Below are positions 51,674 through 60,275 of a stretch of 64,000 nt of DNA, piece after piece. A program made the translations under genes and the position numbers. Position 1 is the first letter of the stretch; each line of letters begins with the position of its first letter. The stretch comes from Euryhalocaulis caribicus (GTDB lineage Bacteria > Pseudomonadota > Alphaproteobacteria > Caulobacterales > Maricaulaceae): positions 1-64,000 of the forward strand of contig NZ_ASJA01000016.1 in NCBI RefSeq assembly GCF_000412185.1, given 5' to 3'. Under the pieces are notes generated by a model that ran no database searches, was not told where the DNA came from, and saw only the letters and a program-made list of their open reading frames with translations.

Positions 51674-52581
51674 CGTACAAACTCGGCATCGCCGGCGTGA
51701 TCCAGAATGATCTCGCCATCCTCCGGTGCGGAGTAAATTTCACCATCCAGAATGAATGGTTCCCCGGTTCTCAGGCTGAAGCGGTCGCCGGAGCGGCTTT
51801 GATAAACGTCGTCGCCCTTTGGCTCCCGCCCCCGATACAGGGCCGGGAGGCGGCGCAGGAAGCGTTTGGCGGGATAGTGCGCCCAGGTCGCCTTAATGGC
51901 GCCGTCACCGCCCCAGAACGGATTGGCGCCGACCATCAGCCCGTCCGTCGTGGCGGCCATGAAAAGCAGTTGAGGCCCGGTGTCGGTTTCCCCGTCAGGC
52001 GGTGTCACGGCGATCTGGTAGGGGCGGAAAATTTCATCCTCGCGCGTCGGGTCCAGCATCCGCCGCCCCGCGACAAAGGCCAGCGTCGCGCCGACGGCCA
52101 GAGACGCCTGAAAACCCTTGGAATGGATATCCCGGCGGCAGAGCTCGATGGTGCTCAGCGGCGCCCCTGCGGAAAAGAACATGCCGCAATGAATATCGGC
52201 CCCGTGACGAACGCGCATGACGGCCCGCGTCGCAAGCTCGCCGCCGCCGCGGGACAGCCGCATGGCCGCCTCGCCGGGATCGCCTTTCAGGCCGACATCG
52301 TGAGCAATCAGATTGGTCATTCCGCCCGGAACCACAGCCAGACGCGGCCGCCAGCCCCGATCGCCGCCATAGATCCAGGTCAGAACGGCCTGAACCGTCC
52401 CGTCGCCGCCATCAATGATCAGGATTTCTATTCCGGCCTCGGCAAACGCCTGCAGGTGCGCATCAAGCTGATCTATCGATTCCAGAACGCGAAAATCCGC
52501 GTTCGCCGCATCCGCCGGCGCGCCGCGCCCGCGGTTGCGCTGGCTGAGCGCATTGCGGAGATAGCCAATGCGAATGGTCAC
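51670..52581 (-). CDS. cpgB: Lipid kinase of the diacylglycerol/sphingosine kinase family, probable ceramide kinase
   Basis: A 303-residue DAGK-catalytic-domain protein. IEILIIDGGDGTVQAVLTWI is the nucleotide-binding GGDGT motif, RLAVVPGGMTNLIAHDVGLK is the second conserved block (PxGxxN), and the C-terminal half has the product-side DGEIY motif. It phosphorylates a lipid hydroxyl with ATP. The position beside spt and the NTase-fold gene matches the bacterial ceramide kinase CpgB of Caulobacter. The start is a GTG at 52581, 2 bp after lptG; the long frame upstream runs through lptG and is not coding. Diacylglycerol kinase activity cannot be excluded. Confidence 0.8.
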   Translation of the reverse strand: MTIRIGYLRNALSQRNRGRGAPADAANADFRVLESIDQLDAHLQAFAEAGIEILIIDGGDGTVQAVLTWIYGGDRGWRPRLAVVPGGMTNLIAHDVGLKGDPGEAAMRLSRGGGELATRAVMRVRHGADIHCGMFFSAGAPLSTIELCRRDIHSKGFQASLAVGATLAFVAGRRMLDPTREDEIFRPYQIAVTPPDGETDTGPQLLFMAATTDGLMVGANPFWGGDGAIKATWAHYPAKRFLRRLPALYRGREPKGDDVYQSRSGDRFSLRTGEPFILDGEIYSAPEDGEIILDHAGDAEFVR

Positions 52582-52583
52582 GG

Positions 52584-53630
52584 TCAGAGGGATTCCTGAT
52601 TGAGCATCATGGCCCCGGCGACCAGCGCGAAGAGGCCCGTCGCCCCCCAGGCGGCCATGACAATGGGCAGAATTCCGGCCTCTCCCAGCGCCACAAAGAA
52701 ACTGTCCAGCGCCAGATAGACAAAGCCCAGCGCGATGCCGCTGGCCAGAATCTGCGCCGTGGCGTCCTGCCGCTGAAAGCGCTGAACCAGCGGCACGGCC
52801 AGGCAGACCATGATCAGGATGCTGAATATCTGGCTGGCCTTGCGCTGGCGGTACAGCCGGTAGACATGCGGCGGCCGCGCGCCAAATGTCTCGGCGGCGA
52901 CAAGGTCGTTGAGACTGGCGAGCGAAAGGCTGCGCGGATCGCTGGCCAGCCGCCTCAGCCGCACCGGCGACAAGGGCAGGGGAATGGTCTGCGGCGCTGC
53001 GATATCCGCTCCCTCGGCCCCTGTGGCGCTCTGGTTCTGTAATTGCCAAGCGCCATCCTCATAGCGCCCGCTTTCAGCATCGATCCGCCGGTCCAGAACG
53101 CCGGCCTCGGAAAGATGGAAAACCGATACGTCGGACATCTCGCCATGCGTATCCACGCCGCCGATCCGGAACACGTTCTCGCCTGTCCGCAGCCACAGGG
53201 AGTCTCCGGCGCGATCCAGTTCCTCCTCGAACCCCCAGTCGCGCAGACCCTGCGTGGCGGAGGGCAGGGCGAAGTCAGAAACGACATAGTGCGCGACGGC
53301 CATCAGGGTCATGGCGGGCGCGAACGCCGCCAGAAGATTGCGCTGAGACCACCCCGCCGCCATCAGCGCGACCAGCTCGCTCCGCCGCACCAGTTCGGTC
53401 AGGGTGATCAGAATGGCGATCAGCGCGGAAAACACGCTGAGGCTGGTGAAGATCGAAGGCGCGCGCAGCAAGGCGTAACGGCCAAGCGCCAGAAGGCCGC
53501 CATCATCCCACAGCTGGTCGCCGTTATTGGCCGTGTCCAGCAACAGCGCCAGCGCCGTCACGCCGACCGAGACCAGAATGAAGCGCGGCGCCACGAAGCG
53601 CAGAAGATATCGGGAAAGCGTGCCGATCAT
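52584..53630 (-). CDS. lptG: LptF/LptG-family permease (LptG-like)
   Basis: A 348-residue inner-membrane protein with six predicted helices in two groups of three around a periplasmic beta-jellyroll (about residues 115-265). It shows the YjgQ-type ends LRFVAPRFILVSVGVTALAL and ILASGIALGFVYLALDSFFVALGEAG. LptF and LptG form the transmembrane part of the ABC system that passes lipopolysaccharide to the periplasmic bridge. It overlaps lptF by ATGA and is followed 2 bp later by the probable ceramide kinase. That raises the possibility that this pair moves sphingolipid, or handles both lipids (inference). Confidence 0.85.
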   Translation of the reverse strand: MIGTLSRYLLRFVAPRFILVSVGVTALALLLDTANNGDQLWDDGGLLALGRYALLRAPSIFTSLSVFSALIAILITLTELVRRSELVALMAAGWSQRNLLAAFAPAMTLMAVAHYVVSDFALPSATQGLRDWGFEEELDRAGDSLWLRTGENVFRIGGVDTHGEMSDVSVFHLSEAGVLDRRIDAESGRYEDGAWQLQNQSATGAEGADIAAPQTIPLPLSPVRLRRLASDPRSLSLASLNDLVAAETFGARPPHVYRLYRQRKASQIFSILIMVCLAVPLVQRFQRQDATAQILASGIALGFVYLALDSFFVALGEAGILPIVMAAWGATGLFALVAGAMMLNQESL

Positions 53631-54790
53631 TCAGGCTTGCTCAGCAGGAAGCGGATGCGCCCGATCATCTCGGACGCCATGAAAAGCGGCGGCTCCTTGT
53701 TGGTGTAGGCCACGCGATAGAACATCGCGACGCTCAGCGCGCCGAACATCACCAGCGGCGCCCAGATACCCAGGAAGGGCGGCATGATGCCTTCCTTGAC
53801 CAGGGATTCGCCCAGTTCGATCAGCTCGAACACCGTGATCAGCAGGATCAGCCCGATCGCCAGTCCGGCGCTTTGCTCGGTCCGGCCGGAATTGAGCGCC
53901 AGTGGCGCGGCGAATATGGGCAGTATGAAAACGATTAAAATCCGCGCCAGCCGGCCATCAAGTTCGGCTCGCAACATCATGGTTTCCTCGGCCGTCTCGG
54001 CGTCGCCAAGCGCCCGCCAGACCTCGCTGATCGTCATTTCGCGCTCATCGGCCCCGCGCTCGCGGAACATGCCCTCGTCGGAGGCTGTCAGGGTCCAGTC
54101 CAGCGCGCCGAACGACACCTGCCCTTGCAGTTCGCCGTCCTTGCCGAAACTCGATGTCTGGCCGTCGCGCAGCTCGATCATGCTGGCCATGCCGTATTCG
54201 GTCCGGGTCATCACGCCGCGCGGCGCGGTCAGCACCACGTCATCGCCGGCGGCGCGCTGCTCATAAACGAAGACCTGTTCCAGATTTCCGCCGCTGCGGC
54301 TGGACTGTTCGGCGAACACCGTGCGATCGCCCATGCTGACAAACGCGCCCTGCCGGATGGCCGCCTCCAGGGTCTCGGTCATCACCGCATTGGTCAGCGC
54401 GCGATAAGTGTATCGCGCCTGCGGCTGCAAAACCCCGAACAGGAAGAAGGAAATCATCGCCAGCAGCCCGGCCAGCAGCATGAAGGGCGCAACGATCCGG
54501 GTCAGGCTCGCGCCCGCCGATTGCAGCGCCGAAATCTGGTTGGAGCGACTGGCGTGTTGCAAAACCAGAAGCACCCCGAGGAAAAACGCCGTGGGCAGCG
54601 CAATGCCCAGATAGTGCGGCATCAGCGTGCCCATAATTTGGGCAACTTGTATGGCTAGGTTCTCTGCGTTGACGACCAGATCCAGGACACGCAGCATGCG
54701 CTCCAGCATCAGCGCCAGCAGCGCAACGCCGGTCAGCGCCGCGGTAATGCGAATAACGCGGGCAATGAAATAGCGGTCCAGTGTCGTCAC
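53627..54790 (-). CDS. lptF: LptF/LptG-family permease (LptF-like)
   Basis: A 387-residue protein of the same six-helix plus jellyroll architecture. DRYFIARVIRITAALTGVAL opens helix 1, PHYLGIALPTAFFLGVLLVL and LQSAGASLTRIVAPFMLLAG are typical YjgP loops, and LMLRAELDGRLARILIVFIL begins the second membrane half. It heads a minus-strand operon lptF-lptG-lipid kinase-NTase-fold protein. Its start is 110 bp from the divergent DUF2141 gene, so a shared control region is likely. No LptB ATPase is present here, as usual for split Lpt loci. Confidence 0.87.
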   Translation of the reverse strand: MTTLDRYFIARVIRITAALTGVALLALMLERMLRVLDLVVNAENLAIQVAQIMGTLMPHYLGIALPTAFFLGVLLVLQHASRSNQISALQSAGASLTRIVAPFMLLAGLLAMISFFLFGVLQPQARYTYRALTNAVMTETLEAAIRQGAFVSMGDRTVFAEQSSRSGGNLEQVFVYEQRAAGDDVVLTAPRGVMTRTEYGMASMIELRDGQTSSFGKDGELQGQVSFGALDWTLTASDEGMFRERGADEREMTISEVWRALGDAETAEETMMLRAELDGRLARILIVFILPIFAAPLALNSGRTEQSAGLAIGLILLITVFELIELGESLVKEGIMPPFLGIWAPLVMFGALSVAMFYRVAYTNKEPPLFMASEMIGRIRFLLSKPE

Positions 54791-54900
54791 GGTAAGAGCG
54801 CTGTTAATCCTTGAACGAACGCCTATCTGTTAAGCGGTCTGGGTCTTGCTTGGTAATGCAGCCGCCGCACAAGTCAGTTGCGAGAGGTCACGTTAGTGTC

Positions 54901-55413
54901 ATGAGTTGGAGAGCGAAAGCCCTGGGCGGGTCTTTGGCCGCCCTGTTCCTTGTGGGCGCCGCCGCCGCTGATAACGCCGATCGGTACGAGGCGGAAGAGG
55001 TGTCGACATCGCGCGCGACGGGGGATCCATTCTGCGAAGGGCCGTCCCCGCGCATTCACGTCACCGTCGACAATATCAACAAGCGGGACGGTCAGATCGT
55101 GGCCGACCTGCATGATGACGTGCCCGAACATTTCCTGAAGAAGGGAAACAAGCTGGCGCGCGTGCGGGTGCCCGCCGACGCGGCCTATGTGCAATTCTGT
55201 TTCTCGGGCCTCGAGCCGGGAACCTATGGCGTCGGGATCTATCACGATGTCAATGGAAACCGCGATTTCGACAAGAATTTCATTGGCTTGCCCGCCGAGC
55301 CCTGGGGGCTGTCCACCAATCCGGGTTTCAAACCGCGCGCGCCGCAGCTGGACGATGCCGATTTTGAAGCCGGTCCGGGGCAGACCGCGATCACCATTTC
55401 GCTGAAGAAGTAA
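54901..55413 (+). CDS. DUF2141-domain secreted protein
   Basis: A 170-residue protein with signal peptide (SWRAKALGGSLAALFLVGAA, cleavage near AAA-DN) and a DUF2141 beta-sandwich. IHVTVDNINKRDGQIVADLH, YGVGIYHDVNGNRDFDKNFI and GLPAEPWGLSTNP are the typical blocks. The HDVNGNRDFD loop looks like a cation-binding site. It is probably periplasmic or outer-membrane associated. It starts an operon with the fatty acid hydroxylase and ceramide synthase, so a role in handling or carrying sphingolipid in the envelope is possible (inference). The family has no established function. Confidence 0.8.
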   Translation: MSWRAKALGGSLAALFLVGAAAADNADRYEAEEVSTSRATGDPFCEGPSPRIHVTVDNINKRDGQIVADLHDDVPEHFLKKGNKLARVRVPADAAYVQFCFSGLEPGTYGVGIYHDVNGNRDFDKNFIGLPAEPWGLSTNPGFKPRAPQLDDADFEAGPGQTAITISLKK

Positions 55414-55486
55414 ACGGCGCGCTGCGGTCGACACTGGCCGCCCGTCTACATAAAACAGTCACGATTTTGCCTTCGGGGACGGACCA

Positions 55487-56239
55487 ATGCTGGGTTTTGA
55501 TGCCTGGAAACGTCAGGACTACCTGCTGAACCGCATGACTATGCGCGACCTCGTGCGCGCCTATGTCACCTATCCGGGGGTGCAGATCTATCTGGTCCTG
55601 ATCGCCATTTTCACCGCCGGGGTCTTCTTCGTGAACCCCGATCCGTTGCGGGTGGCGCTGTCGGTTGGCGCGGCCGTGGCGGTCTATTCGCTGGCCTGGT
55701 ACCTGATCCACCGCTTCATTCTGCACAGCCGCCTGCTCTACAAGTCGCAATTCACGGCGGCCCTGTGGAAGCGCGTGCACTACGATCATCACCGTTATCC
55801 GAACGATATGGGCGTGCTGTTCGGCGGTCTGCACACCACGATCCCGACGATTCTGGCCATCACGTTTCCGATCGGCTGGCTGATCGGCGGGGCGGCCGGC
55901 GCGCTCTCCGCCGCCGCGACGGGCATGGCGGTGACCTGCGTCTATGAATTTTTCCATTGCACGCAGCACCTGTCCTTCAATCCGAAATCGGCGTTCATGA
56001 AGCGGATCAAGGCGCAGCATCTGGCGCATCATTTTCATGATGAGTCCGGCAATTACGGCATCATCGATTTCAGCTGGGACCGTTTCTTCGGAACGCACTA
56101 TCCGGAGATGTCGGACCGCCCGCGCAGCGCCACGGCGCGCAATCTGGGCTATGACGCCGCCGAGGCGGAGCGCTATCCCTGGGTGGCGGAACTGAGCGGC
56201 GACCGGCCTGCGCGCGACCATGCTTCAGAAAACGCCTGA
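55487..56239 (+). CDS. Sterol desaturase/fatty acid hydroxylase superfamily protein
   Basis: A 250-residue membrane di-iron enzyme with four hydrophobic segments. The histidine clusters are HRFILH, HYDHHRYP, HCTQH and HLAHHFHDESGNYG. The family adds hydroxyl groups to fatty acids, sphingoid bases or sterols. Encoded directly before ceramide synthase (20-nt overlap), it most likely hydroxylates the ceramide's acyl chain or long-chain base. Carotenoid hydroxylases share this motif pattern, but there are no carotenoid genes nearby. Confidence 0.87.
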   Translation: MLGFDAWKRQDYLLNRMTMRDLVRAYVTYPGVQIYLVLIAIFTAGVFFVNPDPLRVALSVGAAVAVYSLAWYLIHRFILHSRLLYKSQFTAALWKRVHYDHHRYPNDMGVLFGGLHTTIPTILAITFPIGWLIGGAAGALSAAATGMAVTCVYEFFHCTQHLSFNPKSAFMKRIKAQHLAHHFHDESGNYGIIDFSWDRFFGTHYPEMSDRPRSATARNLGYDAAEAERYPWVAELSGDRPARDHASENA

Positions 56240-57377
56240 TCCGTCCCTGACGATATCGCGGGTGGAAACCTCGTCCGCTCTGGACGACTTCATCCGCGCG
56301 CCCTGGCGCGTCTATGCGGACGATCCGGCTTGGCGCGCGCCGCTCTTGTTCGAACGCAAACAGCACCTCTCCCCCAAATCAAACCCGGCCATGGCGCGGC
56401 TGGAGCACGCCATGTGGGTGGCCCGCCGCGGCGGAGAGCCGGTCGGCCGCATCAGCGCGCAGATCGATCCGCTGGCCGAGGCGCATCAGGGTTCCGGCCT
56501 TGGCCATTTCGGCTTCATCGAAGGCATTGATTCAGAGAGCGTCTTTGACGGCCTGTTCGGCGCGGCGGAAGCCTGGCTGCGCGAACGCGGGGCCAATCGC
56601 GTTCAGGGGCCTTTCAACTGGACCATTAATCAGGAATGCGGCCTGCTGGTGGACGGGTTCGACACCCCGCCCCAGATCATGATGCCCCATGGCCGGCCCT
56701 ATTATGGCGGGCATCTGGACCGGCTTGGCTATGCCAAGGCCGCCGATACGTTCGCTTTCCTTTATCGCGGAGAGGGGCACGACACCCCCACAATGCGCCG
56801 GGCGGTTGCGGCCGCGAAAAAGCATGAAGGTCTGACCGTCCGTCCGCTGAACATGAAGCGGTTCGATGAGGAAGTCCGCAACGCCCTGACGATATTCAAC
56901 GGCGCATGGGCCGGGAACTGGGGCTTCATCCCGTTCACGGACGAGGAAATTGACCACGCAATCAGTGAAATGCGCCCGCTTCTGACCGCCGATATGGGGC
57001 GTATCGCAGAGTTGAATGGCGAGCCTGTCGGATTCGCCATCCTGTTGCCGAACGTCAATGAGCTGGCGCGCGGCCTGAATGGCCGGCTTCTTCCTTTCGG
57101 CTGGTCGAAACTGCTTTACCGCCTGAAGGTGAAAGGGCCGCGCAGCGTTCGCCTGCCGTTGTTCGGCGTTCACGCAGATCACCTGAACACCCGCTTCGGC
57201 TCCCTGGTGACCTTCTATCTGCTGCAGGAGATCGCCGACGCTTTTGTCGAGCAGGGGTTTGACGAGGTCGAGATGTCCTGGGTTCTGGAAAAGAACACTG
57301 CGCTCTGCCGGATCAACGAACATTTCGGCGCGCCCGCCTATAAAACCTACCGCATTTATGAGAAGGCGCTGCCGTGA
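56220..57377 (+). CDS. bcerS: Bacterial ceramide synthase (GNAT-like N-acyltransferase)
   Basis: A 385-residue soluble protein of the large GNAT-like acyltransferase group: ISRVETSSALDDFIRAPWRV at the N-terminus, GPFNWTINQECGLLVDGFDT in the middle, and VEMSWVLEKNTALCRINEHF near the end. It is unrelated to eukaryotic Lag1-type ceramide synthases. The same protein type in Caulobacter N-acylates the sphingoid base. It overlaps the hydroxylase by 20 nt and the next nucleotidyltransferase by ATGA. The assignment rests on family appearance plus the surrounding spt, cerR and acyl ligase genes. Confidence 0.87.
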   Translation: MLQKTPDPSLTISRVETSSALDDFIRAPWRVYADDPAWRAPLLFERKQHLSPKSNPAMARLEHAMWVARRGGEPVGRISAQIDPLAEAHQGSGLGHFGFIEGIDSESVFDGLFGAAEAWLRERGANRVQGPFNWTINQECGLLVDGFDTPPQIMMPHGRPYYGGHLDRLGYAKAADTFAFLYRGEGHDTPTMRRAVAAAKKHEGLTVRPLNMKRFDEEVRNALTIFNGAWAGNWGFIPFTDEEIDHAISEMRPLLTADMGRIAELNGEPVGFAILLPNVNELARGLNGRLLPFGWSKLLYRLKVKGPRSVRLPLFGVHADHLNTRFGSLVTFYLLQEIADAFVEQGFDEVEMSWVLEKNTALCRINEHFGAPAYKTYRIYEKALP

Positions 57378-58168
57378 GCGAAGACGACACATCCCGGCAG
57401 GGCTGGACGGCGCTGGTTCTGGCCGGCGCGCGTCCCGGCGACCCTCTGGCCGCCGCCGAGGGGCTGGCCGCCAAGCATTTTGCGGAGATCGGCGGGACCA
57501 GCCTGATCGCCCGCGTGCTGGGCGCGATCGACCAGACCCCATGGATTGACCGGGTGATTGTCGCCGCCGACGCCGCCACGCCCCCGGAGGCGCTGGAAAG
57601 CCTGACGTCCAAACCGTTATCGGTGGTCGGAACGGCGGACGGCGCGCCCGCCACGGCGCTGGATGTGCTGAACAGCGAAGCCGGCGCGCCGCCCCTGGTC
57701 GTGACCACGTCCGACAATGCCCTGCTTACCCCGGCCATTCTGAAGCATTTCATCGCTGCGGCGCATGATGAAAATATTGATCTGGCTGTCGGGCTGGCGG
57801 ATTCCCGCACCATCCGCTCGCGCTATCCGGACGTTCAGCGCACCTATCTGAAATTCCGCGGCGGCGCCTATTCCGGCTGCAATCTTTTCGCGGCGATAAC
57901 GCCTGAAGCGGGCCGGGTGTTCACGTTCTGGAAACAGGCCGAGGCGCTGCGCAAATCGCCGGTCAAGCTGGCCCGGCTTTTCGGGGTTCGCGCCCTTTTC
58001 CTCTATGTCGCCGGCCTGCTGACGCTGGATCAGGCGTTCGCGCTGGCTTCCCGCAAGCTGGCCGTAAAGGCGCGGCCAATCCTGATCCCCTACGCCGAAG
58101 CCGCCATCGACGTGGACAAACCGTCTGATCTGGAACTCGCCCGGCGGATCGCCGCGGGGAAGGCGTGA
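57374..58168 (+). CDS. MobA-like nucleotidyltransferase, candidate phosphoglycerate cytidylyltransferase (CpgD-like)
   Basis: A 264-residue NTP transferase-fold protein. ALVLAGARPGDPLAAAEGL-AAKHFAEIGG carries the nucleotide-binding loop and Lys, TTSDNALLTPAILKHF the metal-binding Asp, and DVDKPSDLELARRIA the last acidic motif. Caulobacter CpgD, a nucleotidyltransferase from its sphingolipid locus, makes CDP-glycerate from CTP and 3-phosphoglycerate. This gene, directly after ceramide synthase, is the better positional match of the two nucleotidyltransferases here (inference). It overlaps the flippase gene by 4 nt. Confidence 0.75.
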   Translation: MSEDDTSRQGWTALVLAGARPGDPLAAAEGLAAKHFAEIGGTSLIARVLGAIDQTPWIDRVIVAADAATPPEALESLTSKPLSVVGTADGAPATALDVLNSEAGAPPLVVTTSDNALLTPAILKHFIAAAHDENIDLAVGLADSRTIRSRYPDVQRTYLKFRGGAYSGCNLFAAITPEAGRVFTFWKQAEALRKSPVKLARLFGVRALFLYVAGLLTLDQAFALASRKLAVKARPILIPYAEAAIDVDKPSDLELARRIAAGKA

Positions 58169-59487
58169 GCGGCGGCGTTGAGGCTACGGGCTCCTTCCGC
58201 CGCCTCCTGAAGCATTTCGCCATGCTGGGCGGCGGCAAGACCGCTGCGGGTCTGACTGGGCTTGTCTATCTGGCCATCGCCGCAAAGGCGCTGGGCGCGC
58301 AACAGCTGGGCGTTCTGGTCCTGATCCACGCCTATGCGCTGGCCTTTGCGGAACTGGTTTCCTTCAAGTCCTGGCAGGCGGTGATCCGCTACGGCGCGGA
58401 TGATATTTCCCGCAATCGTCCCGGCGCGTTCCAGCGATTGCTGCGTGTCTGCTTCGCGGCCGACGCCGCCGGGGCCATACTGTCGACGGCGCTGGCCGCG
58501 GGGCTGGCTTTCGTTCTGGCGCCCATCGCCGGATTGCCGCCTGAAACCGCGCCGCTTCTGGCGCTCTACAGCCTGGTCAATCTTTTCACATTGAAGGCCG
58601 CCGCAACGGGCGTGCTGCGTCTTTACGACCGGTTCGATTTACTGGCGATGCAGGCGCAGTTGACGCCGCTGATCCGGCTGGCCGGCGCCATCATTGCCGC
58701 GGCGCTGGGCTGGGGGCTCACCGGTTTCGTGATCGTCTGGTTCATTGGCGCGGCCGCCGCCGGGTTGGCGCTGCCGCTTCTGGGCGCGCGGGAGCTGGCG
58801 CGGCAGGGGCGCTGGGGCGGCATCGCCACGGGCGGCCGGGACGCGCGGCATGACGGCCTCTGGCGCTTCATGATTTTTGCCAACGGCGCCAGCACGGTGA
58901 AGCTCAGCGGCACCCATATTCCGCCGTTGCTGGTCGGCGGCGTTCTGGGGCCGGCCGCCGCGGGTCTCTACAAGGTGGCGTTCGAGGTCGCCAATGCGCT
59001 TATCAAGGGCGCGCAACTGGCCGAACAGGTCATCTATCCGGAGCTGGCGCGCCTGATCAGCGCCGGCCGCCTTGGCCGGGCTGCGCGCCTTCTGCCCCGC
59101 GCCAGCCTGACCGGCTTTGCGGCTGGGACGCTGTTCACGATCATTCTGTGGTTCTTTGGCGAGCCTGTTCTGGCCCGCGTGTTCAGCGAAGAGTTTGGCG
59201 AGGCGCGCATGCTGTTGATCTGGCTGGCCGCCTCAGGGGCGCTGGCCGCCGCCGCATCGCCGTTCGAGCCCACGCTCTACGCCTTCGGCAAGCCGCAAAT
59301 GGTGCTTGGCGCGCAGGCAGTATCCGCGGCCACGCGCATTCTCGCCATGCTCCTGCTTCTGAACCTGATCGGGCTGACCGGGGCGGGGCTGGCGGCTTTT
59401 ATTGCCCGCGGCGTCACGCTCGGCGTCATGGTGGCCGCCTGTATTGCCCTGTTCCGGGGGCGGCGGCATGACAAGGCCGGCGCCTAG
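58165..59487 (+). CDS. Wzx-like lipid flippase (polysaccharide biosynthesis/oligosaccharide flippase family)
   Basis: A 440-residue inner-membrane protein with about 12 predicted helices of the MOP/MATE superfamily. FAMLGGGKTAAGLTGLVYLA at the start and PPLLVGGVLGPAAAGLYKVA in the middle are typical of Wzx-like flippases. Such proteins move lipid-linked sugars or lipids across the inner membrane. As the last gene after ceramide synthase and a head-group nucleotidyltransferase, it is a candidate for moving ceramide or its derivative to the periplasm, where reduction by CerR is thought to occur. The real cargo is not known. GTG start overlapping the previous stop. Confidence 0.8.
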   Translation: MSGGVEATGSFRRLLKHFAMLGGGKTAAGLTGLVYLAIAAKALGAQQLGVLVLIHAYALAFAELVSFKSWQAVIRYGADDISRNRPGAFQRLLRVCFAADAAGAILSTALAAGLAFVLAPIAGLPPETAPLLALYSLVNLFTLKAAATGVLRLYDRFDLLAMQAQLTPLIRLAGAIIAAALGWGLTGFVIVWFIGAAAAGLALPLLGARELARQGRWGGIATGGRDARHDGLWRFMIFANGASTVKLSGTHIPPLLVGGVLGPAAAGLYKVAFEVANALIKGAQLAEQVIYPELARLISAGRLGRAARLLPRASLTGFAAGTLFTIILWFFGEPVLARVFSEEFGEARMLLIWLAASGALAAAASPFEPTLYAFGKPQMVLGAQAVSAATRILAMLLLLNLIGLTGAGLAAFIARGVTLGVMVAACIALFRGRRHDKAGA

Positions 59488-60275
59488 GATTTGCGGGTGA
59501 AGAAAGCGGCGAAGATCGCCTGCGCTTCTTCAGATCCCACCCGTCGGCCGACGGCGCGGAATTCCTCGGCCACGCGGGCGTCCAGCGGCTCGGGCTCCCG
59601 GCGCATCAGCCGCTTGGTTTCCACCAGAGACTCGCGCGGCTTGGCGGCCAGCGCCGCCGCCATGGCCGCTGCCCGCGCCAGCGCGCCGCCGGTTTCCGTC
59701 ACTTCATTGATCAGACCGTATTCCAGCAGTTTCGCCGCCTCCGCGGCTTCCGCGCCCAGCAACAATTCGGCGGCGCGCACGCGGCCCAGTTGTTGGACCA
59801 GGATTTGCGAGGAGCCAGCCTCCGGCGCGATGCCCAGATCGACAAACGGAAACCGGAAGCGCGCGCTCTGGCCGGCATAGATGAAATCGGCGTGCAGCAG
59901 CATGGTCGCGCCAAAGCCGATGGCGTCGCCCTCCACCGCGGCCACAAGCGGCTTCTTTAACGCCATCAGGGCCCGTACGGCGTTGGCGCTGGGATTGTAG
60001 TCCGGCTCGTGCAGGCGGCCGAGATCGGCGCCCGCCCCGGATATGAAGTCGCCGATATCGTTGCCGGCGCAGAACGTGTCCCCTGACGCGCTCAACAGAA
60101 GCACTCCGATGTCGGGGCTGTCGTTCACCGCGTTGCAGGCCTCCGCGATGGCGTTGTACATCGCGCCTGTCAGAGCGTTTTTCTTGGCCGGGCGGTCTAT
60201 GGTCAGGCGGGCGACCCCGTCCGCAACGTCAAACTGCATCGGCGTGTCGGGCGGGATATCGGCTTTGATGGTCAT
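59484..60275 (-). CDS. Enoyl-CoA hydratase/isomerase family protein
   Basis: A 263-residue crotonase. LLLSASGDTFCAGNDIGDFI forms the first oxyanion-hole strand, VEGDAIGFGATMLLHADFIY the second, and FPFVDLGIAPEAGSSQILVQ the following helix. The residues after AG and in DLGIAPEAGSS favour an isomerase or a non-canonical hydratase over classical EchA. It acts on fatty acyl-CoA. It is second in a two-gene operon (ATGA overlap) with another crotonase and converges on the flippase gene with the stops overlapping in CTAG. Confidence 0.87.
   Translation of the reverse strand: MTIKADIPPDTPMQFDVADGVARLTIDRPAKKNALTGAMYNAIAEACNAVNDSPDIGVLLLSASGDTFCAGNDIGDFISGAGADLGRLHEPDYNPSANAVRALMALKKPLVAAVEGDAIGFGATMLLHADFIYAGQSARFRFPFVDLGIAPEAGSSQILVQQLGRVRAAELLLGAEAAEAAKLLEYGLINEVTETGGALARAAAMAAALAAKPRESLVETKRLMRREPEPLDARVAEEFRAVGRRVGSEEAQAIFAAFFTRKS

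Noticed and set aside
52582-53049. Possible N-terminal extension of the lipid kinase by about 156 residues
   Set aside because: It lies inside lptG in another frame and has no kinase homology; the GTG at 52581 gives the normal family length.
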